A stretch of DNA of 64,000 nt from DASSUW01 sp963730535 (lineage in GTDB: Bacteria > Actinomycetota > Thermoleophilia > Solirubrobacterales > Solirubrobacteraceae), in NCBI GenBank assembly GCA_963730535.1, contig CAVSRU010000005.1, positions 659,679-723,678 of the forward strand. The letters run 5' to 3'. The notes beneath the pieces were generated by a model. The model worked only from the letters and a program-made list of their open reading frames with translations. It was not told where the DNA came from and searched no databases. Shown here piece after piece: positions 32,372 to 44,189 of this stretch. Made by a program: the position numbers and the translations under genes. Within the stretch, counting starts at the first letter, position 1; every line of letters begins with the position of its first letter.

Positions 32372-33313
32372 TCAGGCGACCGCGAAGTCCGTGAGGCGCT
32401 CGTCCGGGCGCCCGCGGAGCCACTCGGCGGCGGCCATCGGCCGGCTCCCGGGCGGCCGGATCGCGGTCAGCTCGAGCGCCCCGTCAGAGGTGCCGAGCAG
32501 CAGCCGCTCGCCGTTGGCCTGCACGCGGCCGGGGGTGACCGCGCCGTCCACCGGCCGCGCAGCGACCACGCCGAGGTAGTCGCCCCCCGGCAGCGCGATC
32601 CGCGCACCGATGTGCGGTCGCAGCGCCCGGACGGTCCGCTCGAGCTCGTCGGCCGGCCGCGCAGGGTCGAGCGCGCGGTCCGCGGCCTCGATCTTGTGCG
32701 CGTACGTGACGCCCGCCTCGTCCTGCTCGACGTACGGTGGCCGCTCGTCGAGCGCGCGCACGAGCAGGTCGCCCCCGAGGCGCTCGAGCCGCGCGGCGAG
32801 CGAGCCGTAGTCGTCGTCGGGCGTGATCGGCTCGACCGCCCGCAGGGCCACCGCGCCCGAGTCGAGGCCTTCGGTCACGCGCATGATCGACACGCCGGTC
32901 TCGGCGTCGCCGGCCATGATCGCCCGCTCGACCGGCGCCGCGCCGCGCCAGCGCGGTAGCAACGACGGGTGCACGTTGATCATCTCGTAGGCGGACAGCA
33001 GCGGCTCCTTGATGAGCACGCCGTAGGCGCATACGCACGCGACCTCGGGCTCGGCGGCGGCGATCCGGGCGAGCGCCTCGTCGTCATGCAGTCGCTCAGG
33101 CTGGATGACGTCGAGGCCGAGCTCGCGCGCCCGGACGGCGACCGGGGGCGGCGAGAGCCTGCGGCCGCGACCGCTGGGCCGGTCGGGACGGGTGACGACG
33201 AGCGCCGGCCGGTGCGGGCTCTGCGCAAGCCGGTCGAGCACGGTCGCCGCGAACGCCGACGTCCCGAGGTAGACGGTCCGCACCGGCGCCGCGCGCGGGT
33301 CGTCGAGCGGCAC
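32372..33313 (-). CDS. fmt: Methionyl-tRNA formyltransferase
   Basis: 313 residues, the normal length. It formylates initiator Met-tRNA. Motifs: TVYLGTSAFAATVLDRLAQS at the N-terminus, VCAYGVLIKEPLLSAY, MINVHPSLLPRWRGAAPVERAI with the catalytic Asn-His-Ser region, and AGDAETGVSIMRVTEGLDSGAV with the catalytic Asp. The C-terminal OB-like domain starts near 205. It starts with GTG at 33313, and sits just 3' of def, the usual def-fmt pair. Confidence 0.96.
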   Translation of the reverse strand: MPLDDPRAAPVRTVYLGTSAFAATVLDRLAQSPHRPALVVTRPDRPSGRGRRLSPPPVAVRARELGLDVIQPERLHDDEALARIAAAEPEVACVCAYGVLIKEPLLSAYEMINVHPSLLPRWRGAAPVERAIMAGDAETGVSIMRVTEGLDSGAVALRAVEPITPDDDYGSLAARLERLGGDLLVRALDERPPYVEQDEAGVTYAHKIEAADRALDPARPADELERTVRALRPHIGARIALPGGDYLGVVAARPVDGAVTPGRVQANGERLLLGTSDGALELTAIRPPGSRPMAAAEWLRGRPDERLTDFAVA

Positions 33314-33318
33314 GAGCT

Positions 33319-33945
33319 TCAGGCGCTGACCGCGGACGCCGCGTCGGCCGACTCGCCGCTGCCGCCCGCCTGCGCCTCGCGCATCGCGCGCATCGCCTGC
33401 TTGCGCTGGTCGCGCGTCGTGCGGTCGAGGATCAACACGCCGTCGAGGTGGTCGACCTCGTGCTGGATGACGCGCGCCTCGAGGCCGGACGCCTCGAGCA
33501 GCAGCGGCGCCCCCTGCTCGTCCTGGGCGCGGACCCGGATGTCGATCGGCCGCTCGACCTCCACGCTCACGGCGGGCAGCGACAGGCAGCCCTCCTCCAT
33601 CGTCTCCAGCTCATCGCCCCGGAACTCGATCGAGGGATTGACGAGCACGCCGAGCGGGCCGTCGGGCTCGACGCGGTAGACGAGCAGGCGGTGCATGTTC
33701 CCCAGCTGGGTGGCGGCCAGGCCGATGCCGAGCGCCTCGTCCATCAGGAAGGCCATCCGGCGCACCTCGTCGGCCAGCGCGGCGTCGAACACCTCGACCG
33801 GCAGCGCCCGGCTCCGCAGCACGGGGTCGCCGTACTGGCGCACGTGGCGCAGGGCGGCCTCGCGGCGCGCGCGGGTCTCGGGATCGAGCTCGCGCCGCTC
33901 CTCCTGCTGCGGCTCCTCCTCGGTGGCGATCTGCTCTTCGGCCAT
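33319..33945 (-). CDS. def: Peptide deformylase
   Basis: 208 residues from the ATG at 33945. It removes the N-formyl group from nascent proteins. The three metal-site motifs are intact: GIGLAATQ near 91, EGCLSLP near 132 with the metal Cys, and QHEVDHLDGVL near 175-185 with the two His ligands and catalytic Glu. An acidic N-terminal extension of about 40 residues (ATEEEPQQEERRELDPE) and a C-terminal tail rich in Ala/Ser are longer than in minimal deformylases. It precedes fmt by 5 bp. Confidence 0.95.
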   Translation of the reverse strand: MAEEQIATEEEPQQEERRELDPETRARREAALRHVRQYGDPVLRSRALPVEVFDAALADEVRRMAFLMDEALGIGLAATQLGNMHRLLVYRVEPDGPLGVLVNPSIEFRGDELETMEEGCLSLPAVSVEVERPIDIRVRAQDEQGAPLLLEASGLEARVIQHEVDHLDGVLILDRTTRDQRKQAMRAMREAQAGGSGESADAASAVSA

Positions 33946-33992
33946 TCGAGCAGTCGAGTCTAGTGCCCGAGGTCGGCCGTCCGGACCCCGGC

Positions 33993-36053
33993 TCACTGCG
34001 GGTCGACGTCGACCGAGAAGGCGACGTCGCGGAGCGCGCGGTCCCGGGCCGCGAGCTCGACCGCGGCTCCGGCGGCGCGCACCGCTGCCTCGCGCTCGGT
34101 CGTCTTGACGACGATCTGGCGCCGCTCCCGGCCGCGCAGCCGGAACAGCTGCGCCGGGCCGAGGATCTCGGTCGCGGGACCCGTCGCGCTCGCGATCGCC
34201 CCCGCCACGCGCGCCGCAGCCGCCCGCACGGGATCGGCGGCGGCGGCCGAGCAGACGACCCGGATCAGGTCCGCGAACGGCGGGTAGCGCAGCGCCCGCC
34301 GCCGCTCGAGCTCGCCGGCCACGAAGCCCTCGGCGTCGTGCCGCGCGGCGGCCTCGATGGCGGGAGCGTCGGGCGAGGTGGTCTGCACGAGCACGCGACC
34401 GCCCTCCGGCCCCCGGCCGGCCCGGCCGGCCAGCTGGGCGACGAGCGCGAAGGTCCGCTCCTCGGCGCGGAAGTCGGGGAAGCGCAGCGTGCTGTCCGCG
34501 TCGAGCACCACGCCGAGCGTCACGTCCGGGAAGTCGTGGCCCTTGGCCACCATCTGGGTGCCGAGCAGGAGCCCGGCGGGGGCGGCCTGGAAGCGCGCGA
34601 GCAGGTCGGGCACCGCGTCCTTCGTCCAGGCCGTGTCGGCGTCGAGCCGGAAGACGGGGATGTCGAGCGTGTCGGCCAGCTCGGCCTCGATCCGCTCCGT
34701 CCCGGCGCCGTAGCGGGCCACCGCCAGCGAGCCGCAGGCGTCGCAGCGCTCGGGTACGCGCTCGCGGTGCCCGCAGTGGTGGCATGCGATCGCCCCCTCC
34801 GCGCGGTGCAGCACGAGCGCGACGTCGCAGCTCGGGCACTCCCAGACCTTCCCGCAGCTGCGGCACGCGAGGAAGTTCGACCAGCCGCGGCGGTTGAGGA
34901 GCACGATCGACTTGCGAGCGCCGACCAGCGCGCGGCGCGTGAGCGCGTGCAGCGGGCTCTGGACGCCGCGCATGTCGAGCACCTTCACGGGCGGCAGCGG
35001 TCGGGCGTCGACCCGGCTCGACAGCGTGCGGCGCGGCAGTGCGCGCCACGTCTCCGGCCGCGGGGTGGCCGACCCGGCGATCAGCGTCGCCCCGGCGCGA
35101 CGAGCCCGCTCGGCCGCGACGTGCCGGGCGTCGTAGCGCGGGTCGCCCTCGTGCTTGAACGACGCGTCGTGCTCCTCGTCGATCACGACCAGGCCGAGGT
35201 CGCGGATCGGCGCGAAGACCGCCGAGCGCGGGCCGACCGCGATCCGCGCGCTGCCGTCGCGCAGCCGCCGCCACTCGTCGTAGCGCTCGCCCTCGCCGAG
35301 AGCCGAGTGCAGGAGCGCGACGGTGTCGCCGAAGCGCGCCTGGAAGCGGCCCACGGTCTGCGGCGTGAGCGCGATCTCCGGCACCAGCACGATCACGCCC
35401 TTGCCGCGCTCCAGCGCCTCGGCGCAGGCGCGCAGGTAGACCTCGGTCTTGCCCGACCCGGTGATGCCGTGCAGGAGGTGGAAGCCGCCGCCGCGTATCG
35501 CTTCCAGCGCCGCTTCCTGCTCCGCGGTCAGCACGACCTCGCGGTCCGGTGCCGGGTTGGTGCGCGGCGCCCGCCGCTGCGCTCGCGGCGCGATCGCCAC
35601 CAGGCCGCGCGCCTCCAGCCGCCGCAGGGCCTGCAGGTCATCCCCGGCCGGCGCCGGCAGCCGCTCGAGCAGCGCGCGCTGGCGGTCGGTCAGCCGCTGC
35701 CCCTCGAGCTCCCCCGTGCGCACGGCCCAGAGCACCGTCCGCTCGCGGCCCCGGGGCGGCAGGACGAGCGACAGCGCGCGGGCCGGGGTCGAGCAGTACT
35801 CGCCCGCCATCCACAGCGCTAGCTCGACCAGCTCCTCCGGCACGCCGTCGGTACGCACGGCGCTCGCCCGCACCAGCTTCTCGACCGGCACGTCGCTGCG
35901 CTCGGCCAGGTCCACGACGACGCCGTCGAGCGCCTGGCGCCCGAACGGCACCCGCACCACCGAGCCCACTCGCACCGGCTGCTCGGGCAGCAGGTAGTCG
36001 AACGGGCCCGAGAGCTTGCGGGTGGTGAGGAGTGGCTCGACGCGGGCGATCAC
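33993..36053 (-). CDS. priA: Primosomal protein N' (replication restart helicase)
   Basis: 686 residues. PriA reloads the replisome at repaired forks. The N-terminal 3'-binding domain (KLSGPFDYLLPEQPVRVGS...) is followed by Walker A LHGITGSGKTEVYL near 194-207, Walker B VVIDEEHDASFK, the zinc-binding insertion with CRSCGKVWECPSC and CHHCGHRERVPERCDACG (two complete CxxC pairs), LLGTQMVAKGHDFPDVTLG, and QLAGRAGRGPEGG. Full length and intact. It starts 58 bp from the end of repeat A copy 3 and precedes def and fmt on the same strand. Confidence 0.96.
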   Translation of the reverse strand: MIARVEPLLTTRKLSGPFDYLLPEQPVRVGSVVRVPFGRQALDGVVVDLAERSDVPVEKLVRASAVRTDGVPEELVELALWMAGEYCSTPARALSLVLPPRGRERTVLWAVRTGELEGQRLTDRQRALLERLPAPAGDDLQALRRLEARGLVAIAPRAQRRAPRTNPAPDREVVLTAEQEAALEAIRGGGFHLLHGITGSGKTEVYLRACAEALERGKGVIVLVPEIALTPQTVGRFQARFGDTVALLHSALGEGERYDEWRRLRDGSARIAVGPRSAVFAPIRDLGLVVIDEEHDASFKHEGDPRYDARHVAAERARRAGATLIAGSATPRPETWRALPRRTLSSRVDARPLPPVKVLDMRGVQSPLHALTRRALVGARKSIVLLNRRGWSNFLACRSCGKVWECPSCDVALVLHRAEGAIACHHCGHRERVPERCDACGSLAVARYGAGTERIEAELADTLDIPVFRLDADTAWTKDAVPDLLARFQAAPAGLLLGTQMVAKGHDFPDVTLGVVLDADSTLRFPDFRAEERTFALVAQLAGRAGRGPEGGRVLVQTTSPDAPAIEAAARHDAEGFVAGELERRRALRYPPFADLIRVVCSAAAADPVRAAAARVAGAIASATGPATEILGPAQLFRLRGRERRQIVVKTTEREAAVRAAGAAVELAARDRALRDVAFSVDVDPQ

Positions 36054-36110
36054 GGGCGGTCACGGACGATAGGAGCCGCCCCGGCAGCCTCGCCCCACCG
36101 CGCATGCCCG

Positions 36111-36312
36111 GGCGAACGTCAACGGCGGCATTGAGGGGAGCGCGGGAGGGTGCATTTCGTCGACCTCACGACGCTTTCGGCGGTGAGGTCGACGTTAGGT
36201 GCCCTATACGGTGCATTTCGTCGACCTCACGCGCGCGCGGCCACCGAGGTCGACGTTATGCACCCTCGCGCGGCAGGCTCCCTCGCCTCCCTACCCAGCC
36301 GCCGTTGACGTT
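36111..36312. repeat. Structured intergenic repeat, family A copy 3 (inverted orientation)
   Basis: The two family ends occur in reverse order: GGCGAACGTCAACGGCGGC then ATTGAGGGGAG at left, and CCTCCCTACCCAGCCGCCGT then TGACGTT at right. The core holds two tandem palindromes. TGCATTTCGTCGACCTCAC at 36151-36169 and again at 36212-36230 each face a copy of GAGGTCGACGTTA (36185-36197 and 36246-36258). The second stem pairs 16 of 18 bases. The element fills the gap between divergent priA and the DNA methylase gene. Confidence 0.88.
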
Positions 36313-36354
36313 GTCGACGTCGAACAACGGCCGCGGCGCGATAGCCTCGCGGCG

Positions 36355-37156
36355 GTGGAGGGCATCCTCGCCGGCGACAACCTGCCGCTCCTACGCGAGC
36401 TCGAGGACGGCTCCGTCCAGATGGTCTACGCCGACCCGCCGTTCAACACCGGGCGCTCGCAGGCACGGCGGACGCTGGCCACGGTGGCGTCGGAGAGCGG
36501 CGACCGGACCGGGTTCGGGGGGCGCCGGTACGCCACCACGCTGCTCAGCGAGTCCTCGTACCGCGACAGCTTCGACGACTACCTCGCATTCCTCGAGCCG
36601 CGCCTGCGCGAGCTGTACCGCGTCCTGGCGCCCGAGGGGACGCTGTACCTGCACCTGGACTACCGCGAGGCGCACTACGTGAAGCTGCTGCTCGACGAGG
36701 TCTTCGGCCGCGAGTGCTTCCTCAACGAGCTGATCTGGGCCTATGACTACGGGGCCAAGCCGCGCAGCCGCTGGCCGCAGAAGCACGACACGATCCTCGT
36801 CTACGTCCGCGACCGCGAGCGCTACCTGTTCGACGCCGAGGCGGTCGACCGCGAGCCGTACATGGCGCCCGGGCTCGTCACCCCCGAGCAGCGCGAGCGC
36901 GGCAAGCGGCCGACCAGCGTCATGTGGCACACGATCGTCTCCCCCACCGGCCGCGAGAAGACCGGCTACCCGACGCAGAAGCCGGAGGCGCTCGTGCGGC
37001 GCTTCGTCCAGGCCTCCTCCCGCGCCGGCGACCTGTGCCTGGACCCGTTCGCCGGCTCGGGCACCCTGGGGGCGGTGGCCGCCGCGCTGGGCCGCCGCTA
37101 CCTGCTGATGGACGAGAGCCCGGAGGCCGTCGAGGTCATGCGCGCTCGCCTCGGCG

Positions 37157-37164
<8 letters not shown>
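36355..37164 (+). CDS. Orphan site-specific DNA methyltransferase (adenine/N4-cytosine type)
   Basis: 269 residues from the GTG at 36355. The amino-methyltransferase motif IV reads VYADPPFNTGRS near 24-35, with an N-terminal LAGDNLPLLREL as in beta-class enzymes. SAM-binding motif I is LDPFAGSGTLGAVAAALGRRY near 232-252, at the C-terminal end, which is the beta-class motif order. It probably methylates adenine (DPPF) at a specific site. No restriction endonuclease flanks it, so it is an orphan. Longer in-frame starts reach back into repeat A copy 3, and I rejected them because their peptides come from the repeat. It overlaps galK by 8 bp. Confidence 0.88.
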
Positions 37165-38182
<1,018 letters not shown>

Positions 38183-38486
38183 GGCGAGCGCGGCGGCGTC
38201 GGTGCCGCGCGGCGCGGCACGCGCCGGGTCCTCGTCGCCCTCGACGAGCTCGTCGCCGAGCGGGCGGGTGAGCGCCCACACGATCATGAGGATCCCGAAC
38301 ACGAGCATCCCGAGGCCGGCGTAGAGGTTGATGTTCACGCCCGCGGCCTTGTCGATCTCCTCCTGGCTGTCGAACAGCCCGAGGACGGTGAGCAGGATCC
38401 CGTAGACGACGAACAGGCCGCCGATGATTCGCCGGAGGTCGAAGAGGTTGGCAGCGCGGCGGGTGGAGGTATCCGAGGACATGGGC

Positions 38487-40136
38487 CTACCAGAAGATGA
38501 TGGTCAGGATCGCGGCACCGGCCAGGGTCGTGAAGCCCAGGAGCTTGGGCGACTCCCACCACTTGTAGACGTGGCGCGACTCGTCCTCGTTCGCCATGCC
38601 GTAGACAAGGCCCTGGAGCTCGCTCACCGGCTTCGAGGTCGTCCTGAGCGTCACGATCGGCGCGATGATCGCCACGGAGACGAACGCGAGGCCGGCTCCC
38701 CACATCGACTCGTCGAGGTCCGAGCCGAACGAGAACCAGCCGACCTTGTAGCCGATCCACGTCGTGGCGGCCACGACCGTGCCGGCCACCAGGCCCCAGA
38801 AGCCCGCCCAAGGCGTCATGCGCCTCCAGAACATGCCGATGATGAAGACGGCGAAGAGCGGCGCGTTGAAGATCGAGAACAGCGCCTGGACGTAGTTCAT
38901 GAGGTTGTCGTACGTCGAGGCGATGAGCGCCGTCCCCATGGCCACCACGAGACCGGCGATGGTGGCGCCACGTCCGAAGCCCACGTACCACTCGTCGGAC
39001 TGGCCGGGCTTGAGGTACGGCTCCAGGATGTCCGTGGTGACGACGGTGTTGAAGGCCGAGACGTTCGCCGCCACGCCGGCCATGAACGAGGCCATGAGGC
39101 CCGTGATGGCCAGCCCGAGCATGCCGTTCGGCAGGTACTGGTTCATCAGCAGCGGCAGCGCGTTGTTGTAGGCCAGGTTCGGGTCGTCGGCGCTGCCCAG
39201 CTTCGGGATCACGATCAGCGCGATCAGGCCCGGCACGATCATGATGAACGGCAGGACGAGCTTCGGGAACGCGCCGATCAGCGGCGTGCGCTGGGCGGCG
39301 GAGAGATCCTTGGCGGACAGGGCGCGCTGGACCTCGGCGAAGTTGGTCGTCCAGTAGCCGAAGGAGAGCACGAAGCCGAGGCCGAACACGAGGCCGATCC
39401 AGCTCGAGCCGATCGGGTTCGTCACGTTGCCGGGACTGGTGCCCTCGAGGGCGTGCAGGCCGGGCTCGCCGAGGTTGCTCTCGCGGATCCCGTCCATCAG
39501 CCCGTTCCAACCGCCGACGTCGACGAGGCCCACGATCACGATCGGCAGCAGCGCCGCGATGATCACGAAGAACTGCAGCACCTCGTTGTAGATCGCCGAG
39601 GAGAGGCCGCCGAGGCTGATGTAGACCATGACGATCACGCCGGCCACGACGATGCCGACCAGCAGCGGCCAGCCGAGCAGCAGCTCGAGCACCAGCGCCA
39701 GCGCGTAGAGGTTCACGCCCGCGATCAGCACCGTGGCCAGCGCGAAGGTGACCGAGTTGAACTGGTGCGCGCGGTCGTTGAACCGCAGGCGCAGGTACTC
39801 CGGCACCGAGCGGATCTTCGACCCGTAGTAGAACGGCATCATCACCAGGCCGAGGAAGACCATGGCCGGGATGGCGCCGATCCAGTAGTAGTTGACCGTC
39901 GCGATGCCGTACTGCGCGCCATTGGCCGACATGCCGATGACCTCGAGCGCGCCGAGGTTGGCCGAGATGAAGGCCAGGCCCGTGATCCACGCGGGCAGGG
40001 AGCGGCCCGACAGGAAGTAGTCGAGGCTCGACTTGATGTAGCGCTTCGCCGCGAACCCCACGCCGAGGACGACGAGGAAGTACGCGGCGAGAATCGCGTA
40101 GTCGACGAAGTTGGTGTCGAGCCTCAGGTCGCTCAA
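38487..40136 (-). CDS. Sodium/sugar symporter (SSS family, SGLT-like)
   Basis: 549 residues from the TTG at 40136, chosen because GAGGAGG at 40142-40148 stands 5 bp before it; an ATG 30 bp further up exists but lies before that ribosome site. About 14 transmembrane helices. The family signature is LDYFLSGRSLPAWITGLAF near 40-58 and FISANLGALEVIGMSANGAQYG, with NYYWIGAIPAM and FYYGSKIRSVPEYLRLRFN. These are strongly SGLT-like (galactose/glucose symporter of Vibrio type). Convergent galK supports galactose import. A sodium-driven sugar substrate is inferred from the family. Confidence 0.9.
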   Translation of the reverse strand: MSDLRLDTNFVDYAILAAYFLVVLGVGFAAKRYIKSSLDYFLSGRSLPAWITGLAFISANLGALEVIGMSANGAQYGIATVNYYWIGAIPAMVFLGLVMMPFYYGSKIRSVPEYLRLRFNDRAHQFNSVTFALATVLIAGVNLYALALVLELLLGWPLLVGIVVAGVIVMVYISLGGLSSAIYNEVLQFFVIIAALLPIVIVGLVDVGGWNGLMDGIRESNLGEPGLHALEGTSPGNVTNPIGSSWIGLVFGLGFVLSFGYWTTNFAEVQRALSAKDLSAAQRTPLIGAFPKLVLPFIMIVPGLIALIVIPKLGSADDPNLAYNNALPLLMNQYLPNGMLGLAITGLMASFMAGVAANVSAFNTVVTTDILEPYLKPGQSDEWYVGFGRGATIAGLVVAMGTALIASTYDNLMNYVQALFSIFNAPLFAVFIIGMFWRRMTPWAGFWGLVAGTVVAATTWIGYKVGWFSFGSDLDESMWGAGLAFVSVAIIAPIVTLRTTSKPVSELQGLVYGMANEDESRHVYKWWESPKLLGFTTLAGAAILTIIFW

Positions 40137-40174
40137 GGGGGCCTCCTCGGCCCCCCCCTTACCCAACTACGACG

Positions 40175-41410
<1,236 letters not shown>

Positions 41411-41423
41411 GAGCCGCAACAGG

Positions 41424-42767
41424 CTAGCGGGCGCGTTGCTTTCGCTCGACGAAGTCGATGATGAGCGGGATGCCCTCGAGCGCGTAGCGCTCGCGCAGCC
41501 GGTTCTCGATGAAGTACGCGTACTCCCGCGTGAGCTTGTTGCGGTTGTTGACGTGGATCTGGAAGCGGGGCGGGGCCGTGCCGATCTGCGTCATGTAGAA
41601 CATCTTCAGCCGGTGGCCCTGCTTGGCCGGGGCCTGGCGCTGGGCGGCGACCTCGGCGAGGAAGCGGTTGAGCTCGGGGGTCGCCACGCGGTGGGCGGAG
41701 CGCTCGCCGAGTGAGAGCGCTTCCTGGAGGAGCCGATGCAGGTTGCGGCCGCTGGTGGCGGACGCCGTCAACACCTTCGGGCGCAGCCGTAGCTTGCGGT
41801 TCACGCGCGCACGCTCGGCGTCCAGCTCCGCCGGGCCGACACCGCCGCCCGGGCCGAGCGGCTCGCCGTCGCCGCCCGTGACGTCCCACTTGTTGAGCAC
41901 CAGCGCGGTCGCGCAGCCGGAGCGCATGGCGAGCTCGGCGATCCGCAGGTCCTGCGAGGTGACCCCGTCCTGGGCGTCGCAGACGACGAGCGCCACGTCC
42001 GCGCGCTCGGCGGCCCGCTGGGAGCGCAGCGTCGTGTAGTACTCGACCGACTCCGAGACCTTGGCGGCGCGGCGGATCCCGGCTGTGTCGACGAGCAGCA
42101 TCCGCTGGCCGTCGACCTCGATCGGCGTGTCGATCGCGTCGCGCGTGGTGCCCGCCTCGGGCGAGACGATCACGCGGTCGCGGCCCAGGAACGCGTTGAC
42201 GAGCGACGACTTGCCGACGTTGGGGCGCCCGATCACGGCCAGGCGCACCACGTCCTCGTCCTCCTCCGGCTCGTCCTCCCCCGGGGCGAGCTCGACCAGC
42301 CGGTCGAGCAGGTCGCCCGTGCCGAGGCCCTGGGCGGCGGACACCGGGAGGGGATCGCCGAGGCCGAGGCCGTGGAAGTCGTGCACGAGCACGAGGTCGT
42401 TCGGCGAGTCGACCTTGTTGGCGGCGACGACGACCGGGAGCTCCCCGCCTCGCAGGATCTGCGCGATCTCCTCGTCGCCGGGCCGTACGCCGGCGCGCGC
42501 GTCGACCACCAGCAGCGCCACCTCGGCGTCGGCGATCGCCTCGCGCGCCTGGTCCTGGATCGAAACGGCGAGCGGGTCCTCGTCCTGCAGGTCGACGCCG
42601 CCGGTGTCGATCAGCGTCAGCCGCCGGCCGTTCCACTCGGTCGAGAGCTCCTTGCGGTCGCGCGTGATGCCGGGGCGCTCGTGGACGACGGCCTCGCGCG
42701 TCTGCGTGAGACGGTTGACGAGCGACGACTTGCCGACATTGGGATATCCCACGACCGCGACCTTCAT
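41424..42767 (-). CDS. der: Ribosome biogenesis GTPase Der (EngA)
   Basis: 447 residues with two tandem GTPase domains and a C-terminal KH-like domain, unique to Der/EngA, which assembles the 50S subunit. G1 motifs are GYPNVGKSSLVN (7-18) and GRPNVGKSSLVN (about 179-190); G3 motifs are DTGGVD and DTAGIRR; G4 motifs NKVD and NKWD. The C-terminus has FYMTQIGTAPPRFQIHVN as in the KH domain. Intact. It lies 18 bp from the sigma factor gene stop, and metK follows. Confidence 0.96.
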   Translation of the reverse strand: MKVAVVGYPNVGKSSLVNRLTQTREAVVHERPGITRDRKELSTEWNGRRLTLIDTGGVDLQDEDPLAVSIQDQAREAIADAEVALLVVDARAGVRPGDEEIAQILRGGELPVVVAANKVDSPNDLVLVHDFHGLGLGDPLPVSAAQGLGTGDLLDRLVELAPGEDEPEEDEDVVRLAVIGRPNVGKSSLVNAFLGRDRVIVSPEAGTTRDAIDTPIEVDGQRMLLVDTAGIRRAAKVSESVEYYTTLRSQRAAERADVALVVCDAQDGVTSQDLRIAELAMRSGCATALVLNKWDVTGGDGEPLGPGGGVGPAELDAERARVNRKLRLRPKVLTASATSGRNLHRLLQEALSLGERSAHRVATPELNRFLAEVAAQRQAPAKQGHRLKMFYMTQIGTAPPRFQIHVNNRNKLTREYAYFIENRLRERYALEGIPLIIDFVERKQRAR

Positions 42768-42785
42768 GGCCGGGCGAGGATAGAG

Positions 42786-44165
42786 CTACGACTTCTTGGT
42801 CTTCTCCGGCTTCGCGGCGTCCGGCTTCAGCGGCGGGCCGGGCCGGGCTCGCCTTCGCGTTCGCCCTCGCGACCGGGGCGGCTTGGCCTTCTGCACGGCC
42901 GGACCGCGCCTGACCGGCGTGCGCGCCGTCGGCGCCGCGACGGGGCCGCGGCCCTGCGCCGCCGTGTTCGTCGGCCCGACTGCGCGCGGCGTCGATGCGC
43001 GCGGCGTGGACGCGCGCTCGTGCCCGTTCGCGCGCCCGCGGCTCGCGGGGCGCTCCGCGGCCGGGGCCGGCCCGTTGCGGCGAGCGGCCCTGCGGCGCGC
43101 GACGGCGCGGGAGCGGCCGACAGCGGGTTCGGCTCCGCGGGCCGCCGGGCGCCCGGCGGTCGCCACCGGCGCCGCTCGCGGCGCGGTCGTGCGACGTGCC
43201 TCCGGTGCGCTCGTCGCCGCCTTGGGCGGCGCCGCCACCGCCGACGCCTCACGGGCGGGCGGTGACGCCTGGCGCTCGGCCTCGACGACGACCACCGTCC
43301 CGCCGCACGCGATCACGCCCGCGACGGCGACCTTGCTCAGCGTGCCCGCGCCGATGGCGGCCGCGAGCCCACCGCCGCCGCCGGCCGAGCCTCCGAGGAC
43401 GCTCGCCTTGAGCGCCAGCGAGGGCGCCAAGGGCAGGGCTCCGAGCAGCCGCCGCTGCTCGCGCACGTGCTCGCGGAACGCCCGGCAGCCGGGGCAGCCG
43501 CGTAAGTGGTGGCGCAGCTCGGTGCGGCGCAGCGCGCCGCCCCGCAGGTTGGCCAGCTGCTCGCGGATGGCGGCACACGGGGTCTCGCGCGCCTCGCGGC
43601 GCTGGATCAGCGCCGTGCGGGCGCGGAACACCAGCCCCTTCACCTGCGCCGTCTCGCAGCCGAGCACCTCGGCGACCTCCGCGTGCGAGAGCGCGCCGCC
43701 CTGCGAGAGCAGCAGCGCCGCCCGCTGGTCCTCTGGGAGGTCGAGCATGTCCTCGAGCAGCTCCTGCACCTCGGCGCGGCGCTCGACCTCGTCGGCGAGG
43801 GCGATCGTCGACGGCTCGTGGTGCACCGCGGGCTGCTCCCGGCGCGCGCGCAGGACGGAGACGCAGCGGTTGCGCGCGATCGTGTAAAGCCACGGCTTGA
43901 GCGCGACCGAGCGGTGGGCGTTGAGGCCGAGGTCGCGGAAGGCGGCGGCGAACGTGTGCTGCACCGCGTCCTCGGCCTCCTCGGTGGAGCCGAGCATGTG
44001 ACGGCAGAAGCCGAGGATCTGCGCTCCGTAGCGGTCGAACGCGACCTCGTAGGCGGCTTCGTTGCCGCGCTGCATCTGCTCCACGAGCGCCTCGTCGCCG
44101 GCCAGCGCGAGCAGCCGGCGGCTCCCGAGGAGCCCGAGCGGCAGCGCCTCACTCGCGAACCTCAT
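42786..44165 (-). CDS. ECF sigma factor fused to anti-sigma-like zinc finger, TM segment and basic tail
   Basis: 459 residues. Residues about 25-95 are sigma region 2 (GNEAAYEVAFDRYGAQILGF, AEDAVQHTFAAAFRDL, LKPWLYTIARNRC), and 125-190 are region 4 (LPEDQRAALLLSQ then LSHAEVAEVLGCETAQVKGL). Then comes a zinc-binding anti-sigma motif H220-x3-C224-x2-C227 with an upstream Cys197, followed by a hydrophobic segment (about 262-295) and a 160-residue Ala/Pro/Arg/Thr tail. This joins sigma factor and anti-sigma in one membrane-bound chain, as in some ECF groups with C-terminal extensions. Activation would need release from the membrane or loss of zinc. The end is 18 bp from der. Confidence 0.85.
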   Translation of the reverse strand: MRFASEALPLGLLGSRRLLALAGDEALVEQMQRGNEAAYEVAFDRYGAQILGFCRHMLGSTEEAEDAVQHTFAAAFRDLGLNAHRSVALKPWLYTIARNRCVSVLRARREQPAVHHEPSTIALADEVERRAEVQELLEDMLDLPEDQRAALLLSQGGALSHAEVAEVLGCETAQVKGLVFRARTALIQRREARETPCAAIREQLANLRGGALRRTELRHHLRGCPGCRAFREHVREQRRLLGALPLAPSLALKASVLGGSAGGGGGLAAAIGAGTLSKVAVAGVIACGGTVVVVEAERQASPPAREASAVAAPPKAATSAPEARRTTAPRAAPVATAGRPAARGAEPAVGRSRAVARRRAARRNGPAPAAERPASRGRANGHERASTPRASTPRAVGPTNTAAQGRGPVAAPTARTPVRRGPAVQKAKPPRSRGRTRRRARPGPPLKPDAAKPEKTKKS

Positions 44166-44189
44166 GGGACCCGCTGCGTTTCAGCAGAC

